Positions 35,629-44,627 of a DNA stretch of 64,000 bases are shown here, in pieces. A model generated the notes under the pieces. That model had not been told where the DNA came from. It did no database searches and saw nothing but the letters and a program-made list of their open reading frames with translations. Source of the DNA: CAMXAS01 sp964442435. GTDB lineage: Bacteria; Bacteroidota; Bacteroidia; Bacteroidales; P3. Every line of letters starts with the position of its first letter. Within the stretch, counting starts at the first letter, position 1. The stretch lies in the NCBI GenBank assembly GCA_964442435.1, contig CAYTZG010000002.1, positions 62,001-126,000 of the forward strand. Reading direction: 5' to 3'. A program made the translations under genes and the position numbers.

Positions 35629-36870
35629 ATGAACATCCCGTTTGAGAAAAAAGTGCTGGCCAACGGCCTGAAAGTGCTTGTGCATAAGGACACGACGACG
35701 CCCATGGCGGCGTTCAACCTGCTGTACGACGTCGGCTCCAAGGATGAGCATCCGTCGCATACGGGCCTGGCGCACCTGTTGGAACACCTGATGTTCGGCG
35801 GCACGCGGCGGTTTCCCGATTTCGACGAGGTAATCGAAGGCGTGGGCGGCGAGAACAACGCGTTCACGAACAACGATTTCACGAACTACTATCTGCAGAT
35901 GCCGAAAGACCGTCTGGAACTGGCGTTCGAGGTGGAGAGCGACCGGATGCGGAACCTTGTGCTGACGCCCAAGAAAGTCGGCATACAGAAAGACGTCGTC
36001 ATAGAGGAGTTCAAGGAACGTTATCTGAACCGACCCTACGGGGATGTGGATTTGCTGTTGCGCCCGCTCTGCTATACGCGGCATCCGTACGCATGGGCCA
36101 CAATCGGCAAGGAGACGGCGCATATCGCCGATATGCCGATGGCGGAAATCAAGGCGTTCTACAACCGTTACTACCGGCCCGACAACGCGATTTTGGCCGT
36201 GGCCGGCCCCGTGGAAGCGGAAGAAGTGTTCGCGTTGAGTGAAAAATGGTTCGGCGGCATCCCCGCCGGTGGCGGCGTGCCGCGTGCCGTGACGGTAGAG
36301 CCCGAACAGACCGAGGCGCGGCGTCTGGAAGTCGTGCGCGACGTGCCCTATTCGACGCTCTATAAAGTCTATCATATCGGCGAGCGCATGAGCCCGGATT
36401 TCTATGTCTTCGACTTGATATCCGACCTGTTCTCCAACGGGAAGTCATCGCGCTTTTATGTGGAACTCGTCAAGAAACAGCGGCTGTTCAACGAACTGGA
36501 CGCCTATGTGTCGGCCGATATCGAGCCGGGCACGTTCTATATCCGCGGCCGTTTGAACGAAGGGGTGGGCTACGCCGAGGCGGAAGCCGCCCTGCAGGCG
36601 CAGATCGATACGTTGGCCACACAGTTGCCGTCGGCGCACGAATTGGAAAAAATCAAGAACAAACTGGAAACGGCTTTGCTGTTTTCCAACCTGAAAGCGT
36701 TGGACAAGGCCACGAACCTCTGTTATTTCGAACTCATGGGCGGGGCAGAAAACCTGTCGTTGGAAATGGAGAAATACGCGGCCGTGGACGGGCCGCGCAT
36801 GCAGGCGGCCGTCAAACGCTACCTGCGGGAAGAGAATGCCACAACGCTTTATTATACAGCCAAATCATGA
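35629..36870 (+). CDS. M16 family zinc peptidase, catalytic subunit
   Basis: The 413-residue protein carries the inverted zinc motif HLLEH (H49, E52, H53) in GLAHLLEHLMFGGT. The downstream acidic metal ligand lies in the VVIEEFKERYLN region. The C-terminal half holds the usual inactive repeat. M16B enzymes such as mitochondrial processing peptidase and bacterial homologues work as pairs of one active and one inactive subunit. The next gene overlaps by four bases and supplies the inactive partner. No signal peptide is visible, so a cytoplasmic location is likely. Substrate unknown. Confidence 0.93.
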   Translation: MNIPFEKKVLANGLKVLVHKDTTTPMAAFNLLYDVGSKDEHPSHTGLAHLLEHLMFGGTRRFPDFDEVIEGVGGENNAFTNNDFTNYYLQMPKDRLELAFEVESDRMRNLVLTPKKVGIQKDVVIEEFKERYLNRPYGDVDLLLRPLCYTRHPYAWATIGKETAHIADMPMAEIKAFYNRYYRPDNAILAVAGPVEAEEVFALSEKWFGGIPAGGGVPRAVTVEPEQTEARRLEVVRDVPYSTLYKVYHIGERMSPDFYVFDLISDLFSNGKSSRFYVELVKKQRLFNELDAYVSADIEPGTFYIRGRLNEGVGYAEAEAALQAQIDTLATQLPSAHELEKIKNKLETALLFSNLKALDKATNLCYFELMGGAENLSLEMEKYAAVDGPRMQAAVKRYLREENATTLYYTAKS

Positions 36871-38126
36871 ATTTCGATTATCGTCAGCTCATGCCCGAAA
36901 CCCTGCGGCTTGGGAACGGCATACCGCTCTACCTGTTTCCGGACCCCAATTCGGAGTTGTTGCGCATAGAATTCATCTTCGAGGCCGGCAGCAGCTTTCA
37001 GCGTAAGCCCATACAGGCGCGGGCGTGCAACGCGCTGTTGGAAGCCACGTTGCACCATTCGGCCGACGCCATGACCGAGCGGTTTGACTATTACGGCGCG
37101 TATATCGAGAAATATGTGGACCGCGACCAGTCGTCGCTCGTCATTTATGCGTTGGCGCGCTACAGCCGCGAAATCATCGCGCTCTGCGAGGAGATTTTCA
37201 AGGAAGCCGTTTTCTCCGCCACCGAATTGAAGCTGTATCTGGAAAAACAGCGCAGCCAGTTCGACATCGCGATGCAGAAGGTGGCCGAAGTGTCGCGGCG
37301 GGCGTTCTTCGCGCAGGTGTTCGGCCCGGGGCATCCCTACGGGCAGAACATCGAACGGGCGGATTACGACCGCCTGCAACGCGAGGACGTGGAAGCCTTT
37401 TACCGCGAGTTCTATGTGGCGGCCAATGCGGGCATCGTGCTGGCGGGCGGCTACAACGACGAAACCGTGCGGGCGTTGTCCGACCGTTTCGGTAGCGGTT
37501 TCCCGATAGGGCAGGCCGCCCCGGTGCCCGGCCCGGCGGTGGAAGCCCTGCCGTCGGCCCGCAGCGGATTCGTGCCCAAGGCCGGCGCGTTGCAGGCTTC
37601 GGTGCGCATGGGCAAGGTCGTCATGCCGCCCACCGCGGCCGATTTTTCAACGTTCAAGGTGTTGGATTATCTGTTCGGCGGCTATTTCGGTTCCCGCATC
37701 ATGCAGAATATCCGCGAGGAGAAAGGCTATACCTACGGCATATCGTCTTATATCTTGCCCTTGCGCGCGCATACGGTCTGGATTGTGGCTTCGGAGGTCA
37801 AGCAGGCTTGTAGCGCTCAGGTGGTGGAGGAAATCCGGAACGAGATGCGCAAACTCTGCGACCGTAAGCCGGGCAAGAAGGAGTTGGATATCGTGCGTCA
37901 GGTCTATCAGGGCGATTTCCTGCGCGAGATGGACGGCATTTTCGAGATTGCCGAGAAATGGAAATTCCTGCGGATGTTCGGACTAAGCGATGCGTTCTAC
38001 CGTCAATTTGCCGAAACCTTGGAAAATATCACGCCCGCTCAGATTCAACAGGCGGCGCAACGCTATTTCGCGGCCGACAGTTTCCACGTGACGGTCTGCG
38101 GCGACGAAGCGGAGCGGATGGCGTAG
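36867..38126 (+). CDS. M16 family peptidase-like protein, non-catalytic subunit
   Basis: The 419-residue homologue of the preceding gene lacks the zinc motif: the matching position reads CNALLEATLHHSA. It has the C-terminal substrate-binding segment REEKGYTYGISSY, typical of the partner subunit in M16B heterodimers. Start ATG at 36867 overlaps the first subunit (ATGA), which fits equal production. Together they should form one peptidase. Confidence 0.92.
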   Translation: MNFDYRQLMPETLRLGNGIPLYLFPDPNSELLRIEFIFEAGSSFQRKPIQARACNALLEATLHHSADAMTERFDYYGAYIEKYVDRDQSSLVIYALARYSREIIALCEEIFKEAVFSATELKLYLEKQRSQFDIAMQKVAEVSRRAFFAQVFGPGHPYGQNIERADYDRLQREDVEAFYREFYVAANAGIVLAGGYNDETVRALSDRFGSGFPIGQAAPVPGPAVEALPSARSGFVPKAGALQASVRMGKVVMPPTAADFSTFKVLDYLFGGYFGSRIMQNIREEKGYTYGISSYILPLRAHTVWIVASEVKQACSAQVVEEIRNEMRKLCDRKPGKKELDIVRQVYQGDFLREMDGIFEIAEKWKFLRMFGLSDAFYRQFAETLENITPAQIQQAAQRYFAADSFHVTVCGDEAERMA

Positions 38127-38129
38127 CGG

Positions 38130-38714
38130 TTATTCGACGGGCGCGGCGTCCGGGTTTTCGGTGTCGCCGTCAGCCTCTTCAGGGGCGGGTTCGGGCGCCG
38201 GTTCTTCCATTTGGAGCAGATGCTTGATGTCCAGCACATCCCTTACGACAAACGCATTCGGGTAGTCGTTCTGAATCCGGGCCAAAAAAGCCGAGGCTTC
38301 GAGGCGTGTGCGGAAATTGCCGGCTTTGAGCTTGTAGTAGGGCGCGTCGTAGCTGAGGTAGGTCGGCGTTTCGGGATAGAGGAACTGGAACAGTTCGTTG
38401 GCCTGTTCCGCGGCCGCGCCGGAATGGTTGCCGCTGGCCGAAAAGAACAGCACGCTGTAGCCTTGCGTGGGATGGTCCTTGTAATAAGCCAGGCGTTTCT
38501 GAATCAAACTGTCCAGGGCCTTGTCGTGGGTTATCAGCCGCAGGATGTCGCCCAACGGCATCACCGTGTCGGGGGCGGGCGTCAGCGTGTCGGTTAGGGG
38601 CATGAACGCCGAATCCGCCTCGGATATCGATTGCGCGTAGGTGCGGCCCGGCGTCAGAACGCAGAAAAATCCCCATAGGATCAAGACCGGGAGAAATCTG
38701 AAGGCTGTTTGCAT
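38130..38714 (-). CDS. Exported SPOR-domain-like protein
   Basis: The 194-residue protein has an N-terminal signal peptide (FLPVLILWGFFCVLTPGRTYA). A domain at about 85-160 has the SPOR pattern: YSVLFFSASGNHSGAAAEQA, then YKLKAGNFRTRLEASAFLAR, then FVVRD. The tail is acidic and Pro-rich (EEPAPEPAPEEADGD). SPOR domains bind peptidoglycan lacking stem peptides. The role is presumably periplasmic or at the cell wall. It is convergent with the M16 genes, with only three bases between the stop codons. Confidence 0.8.
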   Translation of the reverse strand: MQTAFRFLPVLILWGFFCVLTPGRTYAQSISEADSAFMPLTDTLTPAPDTVMPLGDILRLITHDKALDSLIQKRLAYYKDHPTQGYSVLFFSASGNHSGAAAEQANELFQFLYPETPTYLSYDAPYYKLKAGNFRTRLEASAFLARIQNDYPNAFVVRDVLDIKHLLQMEEPAPEPAPEEADGDTENPDAAPVE

Positions 38715-38744
38715 GACAACAAGGTTTGGCGGTTATTCCAACCG

Positions 38745-38752
38745 CAAAGATA
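38745..38752 (-). promoter_or_regulatory. Putative -7 element for the SPOR-like gene
   Basis: The minus strand reads TATCTTTG, an exact TAnnTTTG match, 30 bases before the start codon. Confidence 0.4.
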
Positions 38753-38772
38753 GCAATAATGCGGATTTTTTG

Positions 38773-38780
38773 TAACTTTG
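38773..38780 (+). promoter_or_regulatory. Putative -7 element at the acyl-CoA synthetase start
   Basis: TAACTTTG, an exact match to TAnnTTTG, ends only four bases before the ATG at 38785. If used, transcription would begin at or inside the start codon. Confidence 0.4.
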
Positions 38781-38784
38781 TAAC

Positions 38785-40449
38785 ATGGAAGGGAAATTTT
38801 TATCGATCATCGAGAAGAGCATCAAGGACAATTGGGATCATGCGGCCTTGACCGACTATAAGGGTGCGACGTATCAATACAAGGATATCGCGCGCAAAAT
38901 CGCCAAACTGCATATCCTGTTCGAGGAGTGCGGCGTTGTGAAGGGCGACAAGATCGCCATCATCGGGCGCAACTGCGCCAACTGGGCCGTGACCTATCTG
39001 GCCACGCTGAGCTACGGGGCGGTCGTCGTGCCGGTCTTGCACGAGTTCAAGCCGGAGAGCCTGCATCATATCATCAACCACTGCGAGGCCAAACTGTTGT
39101 TCGTAGGGGATGTGGTTTGGGAGAACCTGAACCCCACCGACATGATACGGGTGTCGGCCATCTATTCGTTGACGGATTTCAATGTGCTGTATTGCAGTTC
39201 GGAACGCTGCGACGCGGCCCGCTCCAACCTCAACCGGCTGTTCGGCGAACGTTACCCGCGTTCGTTTACGAAAGACGACCTGCATTTTCATGTGGAGGAC
39301 AACGAGGAATTGGCGTTGATCAGCTATACGTCGGGCACGACGAGCAGTTCCAAGGGCGTGATGTTGCCGTACCGCAGCCTCTTGTCCAACCTGTTGTTCG
39401 CCGGCGAGGTCATCCACAACCTCGGCCCCGACAAGACCGTGGTTTCGCTCTTGCCGATGGCGCATATGTACGGCATGGCGTTCGAATTCCTGTTCGAGAT
39501 GTCGGTGGGCGCGCACGTGTATTTCCTTACACGCAACCCGTCGCCGAAGGTCATTATGGAGGCCTTTGAGGAAATCAAGCCGGGCATCATCATCGCCGTG
39601 CCGCTGATTATCGAAAAGATTTACCGCAAGAAAATCGTACCGGTCATCGACCGGCCGGCCATCAAGGCGATGCTCAAACTACCGTTCATAGACAAGACCG
39701 TGACCGACAAGGTGCGGGAAACGCTCGTGGCGTCGTTCGGCGGCCAGTTCTACGAAATCATTATCGGCGGCGCGCCGTTCAACAAGGAGACCGAGGATTT
39801 CTTCAAGCGGATGCAGTTCCCCTATACGGTGGGCTACGGCATGACCGAGTGCGGCCCCATCATCGCCTACGAAGACTGGGCCAAGCACGTGTTGCACTCC
39901 TGCGGCAAGGCCGCGCCCCGCATGGAAATCCGTATCGATTCGGCCGACCCGTTGAACGAGGTGGGCGAGATTCATGTACGCGGCGCGAACACGATGCTGG
40001 GCTATTACAAGAACGACGAAGCGACGGCCGCCGCCTTTACGGAGGACGGCTGGATGCGGACGGGCGACCTTGGCCTGCTGGACGCGGAAGGCAACCTCTT
40101 CATCAAGGGACGCAGCAAGAACATGATTTTAGGGCCGAGCGGTCAGAATATCTATCCGGAAGAAATAGAAGACGTCTTGAACACGATGCCGTTCGTGTCG
40201 GAGTCGCTCGTGCTGGATGTGGGCGGCGGCCGTCTGGAGGCTTGCATCTATCCGGATTTCGAAGCGGCCGATGCCGCCAACCTCGTGTACGAGGACTTGC
40301 AGCGTATCATGGAGCAGAACCGCGTGGAACTCAATACGTCCTTGCCGGCTTACAGCCAGATTACGCGCGTGCGGCTCGTGACCGAGGAGTTCGAGAAAAC
40401 GCCCAAGCGCAGTATCAAGCGCTTCCTCTATCAGATTACGAAGTCCTGA
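38785..40449 (+). CDS. AMP-binding protein, long-chain fatty acid-CoA ligase family
   Basis: The 554-residue adenylate-forming enzyme has the P-loop-like SYTSGTTSSSKGVMLPYR and the adenine-binding TVGYGMTECGPII. Near the end come GWMRTGDLGLLDAEGNLFIK, GRSKNMILGPSGQNIYPEE and the catalytic Lys region TPKRSIKRF. The family activates fatty acids with ATP and CoA. The chain-length choice cannot be read from the sequence, and related enzymes form other acyl-AMP products. No signal peptide is seen. The gene stands alone and meets the dGTPase gene head-on with two bases between stops. Confidence 0.9.
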   Translation: MEGKFLSIIEKSIKDNWDHAALTDYKGATYQYKDIARKIAKLHILFEECGVVKGDKIAIIGRNCANWAVTYLATLSYGAVVVPVLHEFKPESLHHIINHCEAKLLFVGDVVWENLNPTDMIRVSAIYSLTDFNVLYCSSERCDAARSNLNRLFGERYPRSFTKDDLHFHVEDNEELALISYTSGTTSSSKGVMLPYRSLLSNLLFAGEVIHNLGPDKTVVSLLPMAHMYGMAFEFLFEMSVGAHVYFLTRNPSPKVIMEAFEEIKPGIIIAVPLIIEKIYRKKIVPVIDRPAIKAMLKLPFIDKTVTDKVRETLVASFGGQFYEIIIGGAPFNKETEDFFKRMQFPYTVGYGMTECGPIIAYEDWAKHVLHSCGKAAPRMEIRIDSADPLNEVGEIHVRGANTMLGYYKNDEATAAAFTEDGWMRTGDLGLLDAEGNLFIKGRSKNMILGPSGQNIYPEEIEDVLNTMPFVSESLVLDVGGGRLEACIYPDFEAADAANLVYEDLQRIMEQNRVELNTSLPAYSQITRVRLVTEEFEKTPKRSIKRFLYQITKS

Positions 40450-40451
40450 GT

Positions 40452-41696
40452 TTAGAACGTCGTCAGCTCCGTATAGTATTCGAGGATGCCGCGGTCGGTC
40501 AATAGTGACAGGAATTCGACGATGGCGCGGCGGTAGTCTTTGGCTTCGGCCAGGTCGTAGAGCGGCGCGTCGTCGCCCGTCGGGTCACCCGTAAAAGTCT
40601 CCAACCAATTGGAAAAATCGGTCGAAAGATGCGGATAGCAGCCGTAGTCTTTCCGCAGGTTGCGTATCGTGTCGGCGCCGTCGTAGGCTTGGTTCAGCGC
40701 GTCAAACAGTGAGTTCAGCACGAGATTGGCGTATTTGTCGTAGTTCAGCAGCCGTTTGTGTCCGTAGATATACGTATAGTTGAACCGCATGACCGTCTTC
40801 ATAAGCTCGTAGCATTCGGGCGAGAGGCGCAGCCCGTTTTCGGGGTCGCTGTGCCGGCAGAGGTCGATGATGAACGTGTGGATGAGGTTGGTGTTGTTGA
40901 CGGCCTGCAAGGGGTAGCAGCGGGCGGTTTCCTGTTCAAGGATGCGGACTTGCTCCGGTTCGAGCAGGCCGATGCGTTGGGCGTCTTCGAGGTCGCGGCC
41001 GAGGTAGGCCATTTTGTCCGACAGCTTGACGACGCAGCCTTCCCATGTATAAGGGTCAAAGCGGCGGTGTTTGCTGAACTGCATGAGGTCGATGGCCTCG
41101 TCGCGCGTGCGGAGGCATTGTTGGTTCACTTCGCCGCAGTGCGAGATGATGCCGTCGCGGACGGCGTACGTCAGGTTGAGGTGCTGGTAGCGGCCGTTGG
41201 GGGCTGGCAGCCGTTCGAGCGCGTCAATCACGCGCAACGAGTTCTTCTCGTGCCAGAATTCGCCCAAACCGTGTTGCTTGCAGAGGGCGTCCAAAACCGT
41301 CTCGCCGCGGTGGCCGAACGGCGCGTGGCCGAGGTCGTGCCCCATGGCGATGGCCTGGGTCAGCTCGGTGTTCAGCCCCATGAAGCGGGCGATGGTGTCG
41401 CTTACCGAAATCACGTGGTTGACGTGTTCGATGCGCGTGCAGATACGGTCGTCGTGCGTATGGAAGAAAACCTGCGTCTTTGATTTGAGGCGGGAGTAGG
41501 CGAGCGAGTGCAGGATGCGGCCGGCGTCGCGGTCGAATTCGCTGCGGATTTCGTCCGGCTTGCGGCGGTCGGGGCGTTGGCGCGCGATGCAGGTATCCCA
41601 ATGCGGATGCCCCTCGCGCATGGCCACGGCCGCGAATCGGTCGCGGTGGCGTTCGATGGCGGACGAAGCGTTATCAGAAGTCATAGTATTGGTCAT
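40452..41696 (-). CDS. dgt: Deoxyguanosinetriphosphate triphosphohydrolase (dGTPase family)
   Basis: The 414-residue HD-domain enzyme splits dGTP to deoxyguanosine and triphosphate. The N-terminal RSEFDRDAGRILHSLAYSRL and KTQVF are typical. The metal site uses the His of IEHVNHV and the HD pair in AIAMGHDLGHAPFGHRGE. The ATG at 41696 is preferred: a longer frame exists, but it would run into the DUF3853 gene upstream. The ATG at 41684 is also possible. The gene is the last with ordinary base use before the AT-richer patch. Confidence 0.92.
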   Translation of the reverse strand: MTNTMTSDNASSAIERHRDRFAAVAMREGHPHWDTCIARQRPDRRKPDEIRSEFDRDAGRILHSLAYSRLKSKTQVFFHTHDDRICTRIEHVNHVISVSDTIARFMGLNTELTQAIAMGHDLGHAPFGHRGETVLDALCKQHGLGEFWHEKNSLRVIDALERLPAPNGRYQHLNLTYAVRDGIISHCGEVNQQCLRTRDEAIDLMQFSKHRRFDPYTWEGCVVKLSDKMAYLGRDLEDAQRIGLLEPEQVRILEQETARCYPLQAVNNTNLIHTFIIDLCRHSDPENGLRLSPECYELMKTVMRFNYTYIYGHKRLLNYDKYANLVLNSLFDALNQAYDGADTIRNLRKDYGCYPHLSTDFSNWLETFTGDPTGDDAPLYDLAEAKDYRRAIVEFLSLLTDRGILEYYTELTTF

Positions 41697-41734
41697 AGGT
41701 CTTTGAAACAACCTGCAAGATACGGAAAATTTCG

Positions 41735-42049
41735 CTATTGGTTTCTTTGGAAATTCCATGCATTGAATAACTCAAGCGCCATCTTGCGGTTGATGATGAT
41801 TTTCTTTCCACGTTGTTTGACGGCAGGTGCGAGCCATGTGTTCTTGTAATTCTGCGCTGTTGTGCGAGATACACCAAATAGGTCGCAGATGCCGTGTAAC
41901 CCAAACACATATTCGTCCGAACTATAGAACTCGGTTTGCGCCTCATTCCCCAGGGAAGTTGTTGCGGAAGTCAGTATATCCCGCAATTCCTCTTTCAGCT
42001 GGCCGAGAGTAAGCATAACTATCGGCGTGTCGTCTGTGATAATTGTCAT
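41735..42049 (-). CDS. DUF3853 family helix-turn-helix protein
   Basis: From the ATG at 42049 this is a 104-residue protein. It has IVMLTLGQLKEELRDI near the start and VFGLHGICDLFGVSRTTAQN, a helix-turn-helix-like segment, followed by GKKIIINRKMALELFNAW. This is the DUF3853 pattern, common on Bacteroidota mobile elements and near excision or regulatory genes. DNA binding is likely by analogy with excisionase/MerR-like folds. It is divergent from the XRE gene, sharing a 92-base spacer. Codon use is more AT-rich than in neighbouring housekeeping genes. Confidence 0.83.
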   Translation of the reverse strand: MTIITDDTPIVMLTLGQLKEELRDILTSATTSLGNEAQTEFYSSDEYVFGLHGICDLFGVSRTTAQNYKNTWLAPAVKQRGKKIIINRKMALELFNAWNFQRNQ

Positions 42050-42118
42050 GGTATGAATTTTTGTGATTTGTAAATATTTGATTGGTTTGCTGGAATGCAA
42101 AATACGGATAATTTTTGC

Positions 42119-42126
42119 TAACTTTG
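42119..42126 (+). promoter_or_regulatory. Putative -7 element for the XRE regulator
   Basis: TAACTTTG, an exact TAnnTTTG match, 15 bases before the ATG at 42142. The TTTG at 42086 is too far (29 bases) for a standard -33 box. Confidence 0.45.
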
Positions 42127-42141
42127 CAAAATATTAGAGTT

Positions 42142-42501
42142 ATGGAGAAACAGATTAAGACATTTTACGATACTATTCTACGGAATATACGAAAAATAAT
42201 GAAGGATAGGGATATATCGCAGAGTAGAATAGCATCTAAGGCCGGTATGCAAGCGTCTCAGGTCAGTAAAATTTTGAGTGGAGACCAACGCATGAGTATT
42301 GATTCTCTTTCCAAATTTGCAAGAGCGTTTTCTATGTCAGAAATCGATATTATTACATATCCGGTAAAGTACCTGCCGGTTGATAAGGTCACAAAAGAGC
42401 CAGTCAAGGCCGTTCTGCAAATAGAACTAAGTAAAGAAAAAAGAGATCAGGTATTCAAATTGGTCTTTGGTGAAGGTTGCTCGGAAATACTTAAAGAATA
42501 A
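42142..42501 (+). CDS. XRE-family helix-turn-helix regulator
   Basis: The 119-residue protein has a lambda-repressor-like domain at about 8-65. The helix-turn-helix runs through ISQSRIASKAGMQASQVSKI, followed by LSGDQRMSIDSLSKFARAF. The C-terminal ~50 residues have no recognised domain. The ATG at 42142 is chosen; an earlier in-frame TTG lies within the promoter. The AT-rich codons resemble those of the next two genes and suggest transfer. Possibly it regulates the divergent DUF3853 gene. Confidence 0.85.
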   Translation: MEKQIKTFYDTILRNIRKIMKDRDISQSRIASKAGMQASQVSKILSGDQRMSIDSLSKFARAFSMSEIDIITYPVKYLPVDKVTKEPVKAVLQIELSKEKRDQVFKLVFGEGCSEILKE

Positions 42502-42607
42502 TAAGGGGAAAGAACCTATCACAAGTAAATTGTAGAAAAGGCATAGGATGCCATTTTTGTAAAGATATATAAATATTTGTAATAATTTATTTTAAAAATA
42601 TTTCGAT

Positions 42608-43210
42608 ATGAAATCACTCAAAACATTTCTCATGCTTTTGTGCATTCTTGAATTGCACGTCACGTTGTCGAATGCTCAAAACGCATCCTTTTATGTGGAT
42701 GGTCTTGAATGGTATTGTACAAGTGGGGATTCCGTTGATGTGTGTGCCTCTGTTGAAGTAGAAACCATGCAAGATTTGAATTACTACAGATTCAATATAC
42801 TGATAAATAATGTAAGCGAAAGACAAACATTTCTGTTCAACGAGGGGTGTAGCGCACGGGTTTATAAAAAAGGGAAGGAAACTGAATTGAAAGTGTGGAA
42901 GGCAGATGAATTTAACAAACGGATGCAGCGTCTTGATATGCTGACTGAGGGGCTTGAGGGCTTTAATGCGGGAACTGGCGGCAAGAAAACTCGCGAAGAA
43001 AAACAACTGGATAATATCATCATGGCTTACAATACTTCTGTGCATGAATCGAACCGTAAGATGGTAAAAGCGGGTTACCTTAAGAAAAATACTGTATTTC
43101 CTGGTGATTGTGTTTCAGGCTATATTATGTCCGAGCGTAAAAAAGGTGATACTGTCGAACTTGAATTGACTATATCGGGTCAGCGGTTTAGTTTTTCATG
43201 GAATATGTAG
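42608..43210 (+). CDS. Hypothetical secreted protein
   Basis: The 200-residue protein begins with a signal peptide (MKSLKTFLMLLCILELHVTL to NAQ). The mature part has no family I recognise. It contains YVDGLEWYCTSGDSVDVCAS, several scattered Cys (about positions 37, 46 and 81), a charged middle (GGKKTREEKQLDNIIMAYNT) and a final ELTISGQRFSFSW strand. AT-rich like its neighbours. It has its own weak AAATATTTCGATATG start region. No functional clue from context. Confidence 0.65.
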   Translation: MKSLKTFLMLLCILELHVTLSNAQNASFYVDGLEWYCTSGDSVDVCASVEVETMQDLNYYRFNILINNVSERQTFLFNEGCSARVYKKGKETELKVWKADEFNKRMQRLDMLTEGLEGFNAGTGGKKTREEKQLDNIIMAYNTSVHESNRKMVKAGYLKKNTVFPGDCVSGYIMSERKKGDTVELELTISGQRFSFSWNM

Positions 43211-43278
43211 CGGAATCCTTTTTATAGGAGGGGGAAGGCCCATTGGGATAGAGGCTTATTATGTAAACAAAACTCGTT

Positions 43279-44571
43279 TTAATCCCTCAAACAGGCGAGA
43301 GGAATGACCTTTACGCCGCTCGGGTGGGTGTATGCCATGGGGCCGCCGGTAATGACGAGCAGTAAATCCGGCTCCCGGAGCTGTAGCTGCGCCTCTTTCT
43401 CGTTATGCTTCCTTACAAGGTTGCGTATCTCAATCAAATGGTCTGCCCCTTCTTCTATTTCCGCGCTACCGAGTTTGAATTCGATAAGGGCATATCGGCC
43501 GTCGTTGAGATGTAGCACGGCATCGGCTTCAAGGTCGTAGCGGTCATGATAGTACGATAACTCGCCGTATAAAGATTGGGTATAGGCTTTCAAATCGCGG
43601 ATGGCCATACATTCAAAGATGAAGCCAAAGGTTTTGAGGTCCATTTCCAATGTCTGTGGAGATAATCCCAAGGCGGCAATGGCGATGGATGGGTCTATGA
43701 GACCTCTCTTGGGGCTTCTGCGGATAACGGTGGCAGACCTCACGGCTGGCGACCAGGCCGGAATGTCTTGAATTACGAACAGGCGGGTCAGTGCTTTCAC
43801 ATAATCGTCAAACGTGCGGTCGGAGCAACCTTCGCTGATTGCATTGACGTCTTTCAGGAGGTTGGTGCGTTTGGCCAAGGTTGACAGGTTTCTGGCATAG
43901 GTTTGGATGATGGCTTTTGCCAAAGCCGGGTCGCGTTTGATACCATCTACTTTTATAATATCCGAGGCTACCACGCCATCGAGATAATCTTTCGCAATTC
44001 TCAATGTTTCCGTCGCATTACTCAGTTTCAACGAGGCTGGCCATCCGCCTCGGCACGCGGAACGGATAAGGTCGTTGATGGTCATGTTGGACGCAATGCC
44101 GTCAATATCCATGTCTTTGTGGTCAAATAAATCTTTCAGGGAGATTGCTCCAGAAGATTCGCCGGACTCGTAAAGACTCATGGGATACATCTTCATTCTG
44201 GATATACGTCCCGTACCGCTGTGCATAATTGATTGCTCATCAACAGAGTTACTACCTGTTAGGATGAATTGTCCGGGAGCGCCGCCACGTTCATCCACTA
44301 AGGAACGGACGGCATCCCAAAGAAGGGGGGCATCCTGCCACTCGTCTATCAGACGGGGCGTGGCACCGTTAAGCAAGTTGGACGGCTTGGTGCGTCCGGT
44401 TGTCAGGTAGGCTTCCCGGGTATCCGGATTTTGGAGCTTCAGGATGCTGGCGGCCTGTTGTTCCGCGGTTGTCGTTTTGCCGCACCATTTCGGCCCCTCT
44501 ATAAGGACGGCCCCCATATAGGTAAGTCTGTGCTGGAGTTCTTTATCCGCTATGCGTGGTAGGTATTTCAT
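43279..44571 (-). CDS. DUF4143/AAA_14 family ATPase
   Basis: The 430-residue protein starts MKYLPRIADKELQHRLTYMG and has a Walker A motif GPKWCGKTTTAEQQA and Walker B PRLIDEWQDAP. The sensor segment FILTGSNSV is followed by RMKMYPMSLYESGES. The C-terminal DUF4143 part has RSATVIRRSPKRGLIDPSIA. A PD-(D/E)XK-like stretch follows (LEADAVLHLNDGRYALIEFK), a nuclease-like fold whose DAV..LNDGRYALIEFK core is present. These proteins are widespread single-gene accessory ATPases of uncertain function. A 23-base tandem repeat lies directly upstream of its promoter. Confidence 0.9.
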   Translation of the reverse strand: MKYLPRIADKELQHRLTYMGAVLIEGPKWCGKTTTAEQQAASILKLQNPDTREAYLTTGRTKPSNLLNGATPRLIDEWQDAPLLWDAVRSLVDERGGAPGQFILTGSNSVDEQSIMHSGTGRISRMKMYPMSLYESGESSGAISLKDLFDHKDMDIDGIASNMTINDLIRSACRGGWPASLKLSNATETLRIAKDYLDGVVASDIIKVDGIKRDPALAKAIIQTYARNLSTLAKRTNLLKDVNAISEGCSDRTFDDYVKALTRLFVIQDIPAWSPAVRSATVIRRSPKRGLIDPSIAIAALGLSPQTLEMDLKTFGFIFECMAIRDLKAYTQSLYGELSYYHDRYDLEADAVLHLNDGRYALIEFKLGSAEIEEGADHLIEIRNLVRKHNEKEAQLQLREPDLLLVITGGPMAYTHPSGVKVIPLACLRD

Positions 44572-44592
44572 ATAGAGCAGATTTGGATATTG

Positions 44593-44624
44593 CAAAGATA
44601 AGTGAAATTTAGAGACTTACCAAA
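44593..44624 (-). promoter_or_regulatory. Promoter of the DUF4143 ATPase gene
   Basis: On the minus strand the -33 TTTG (44624-44621), exactly 20 bases, and the -7 TATCTTTG (44600-44593) form a perfect consensus, 21 bases before the ATG. The tandem repeats start three bases upstream of the -33 box. Confidence 0.75.
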
Positions 44625-44627
44625 TTC

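Noticed and set aside
41697..41759. Longer N-terminus for the dGTPase
   Set aside because: It overlaps the 3' end of the DUF3853 gene, and the extra residues are not like the family.
41697..41760. Second copy of the ssrA 3' end as an attachment site
   Set aside because: I looked for the T-arm sequence of tmRNA near the far side of the AT-richer patch and did not find it.
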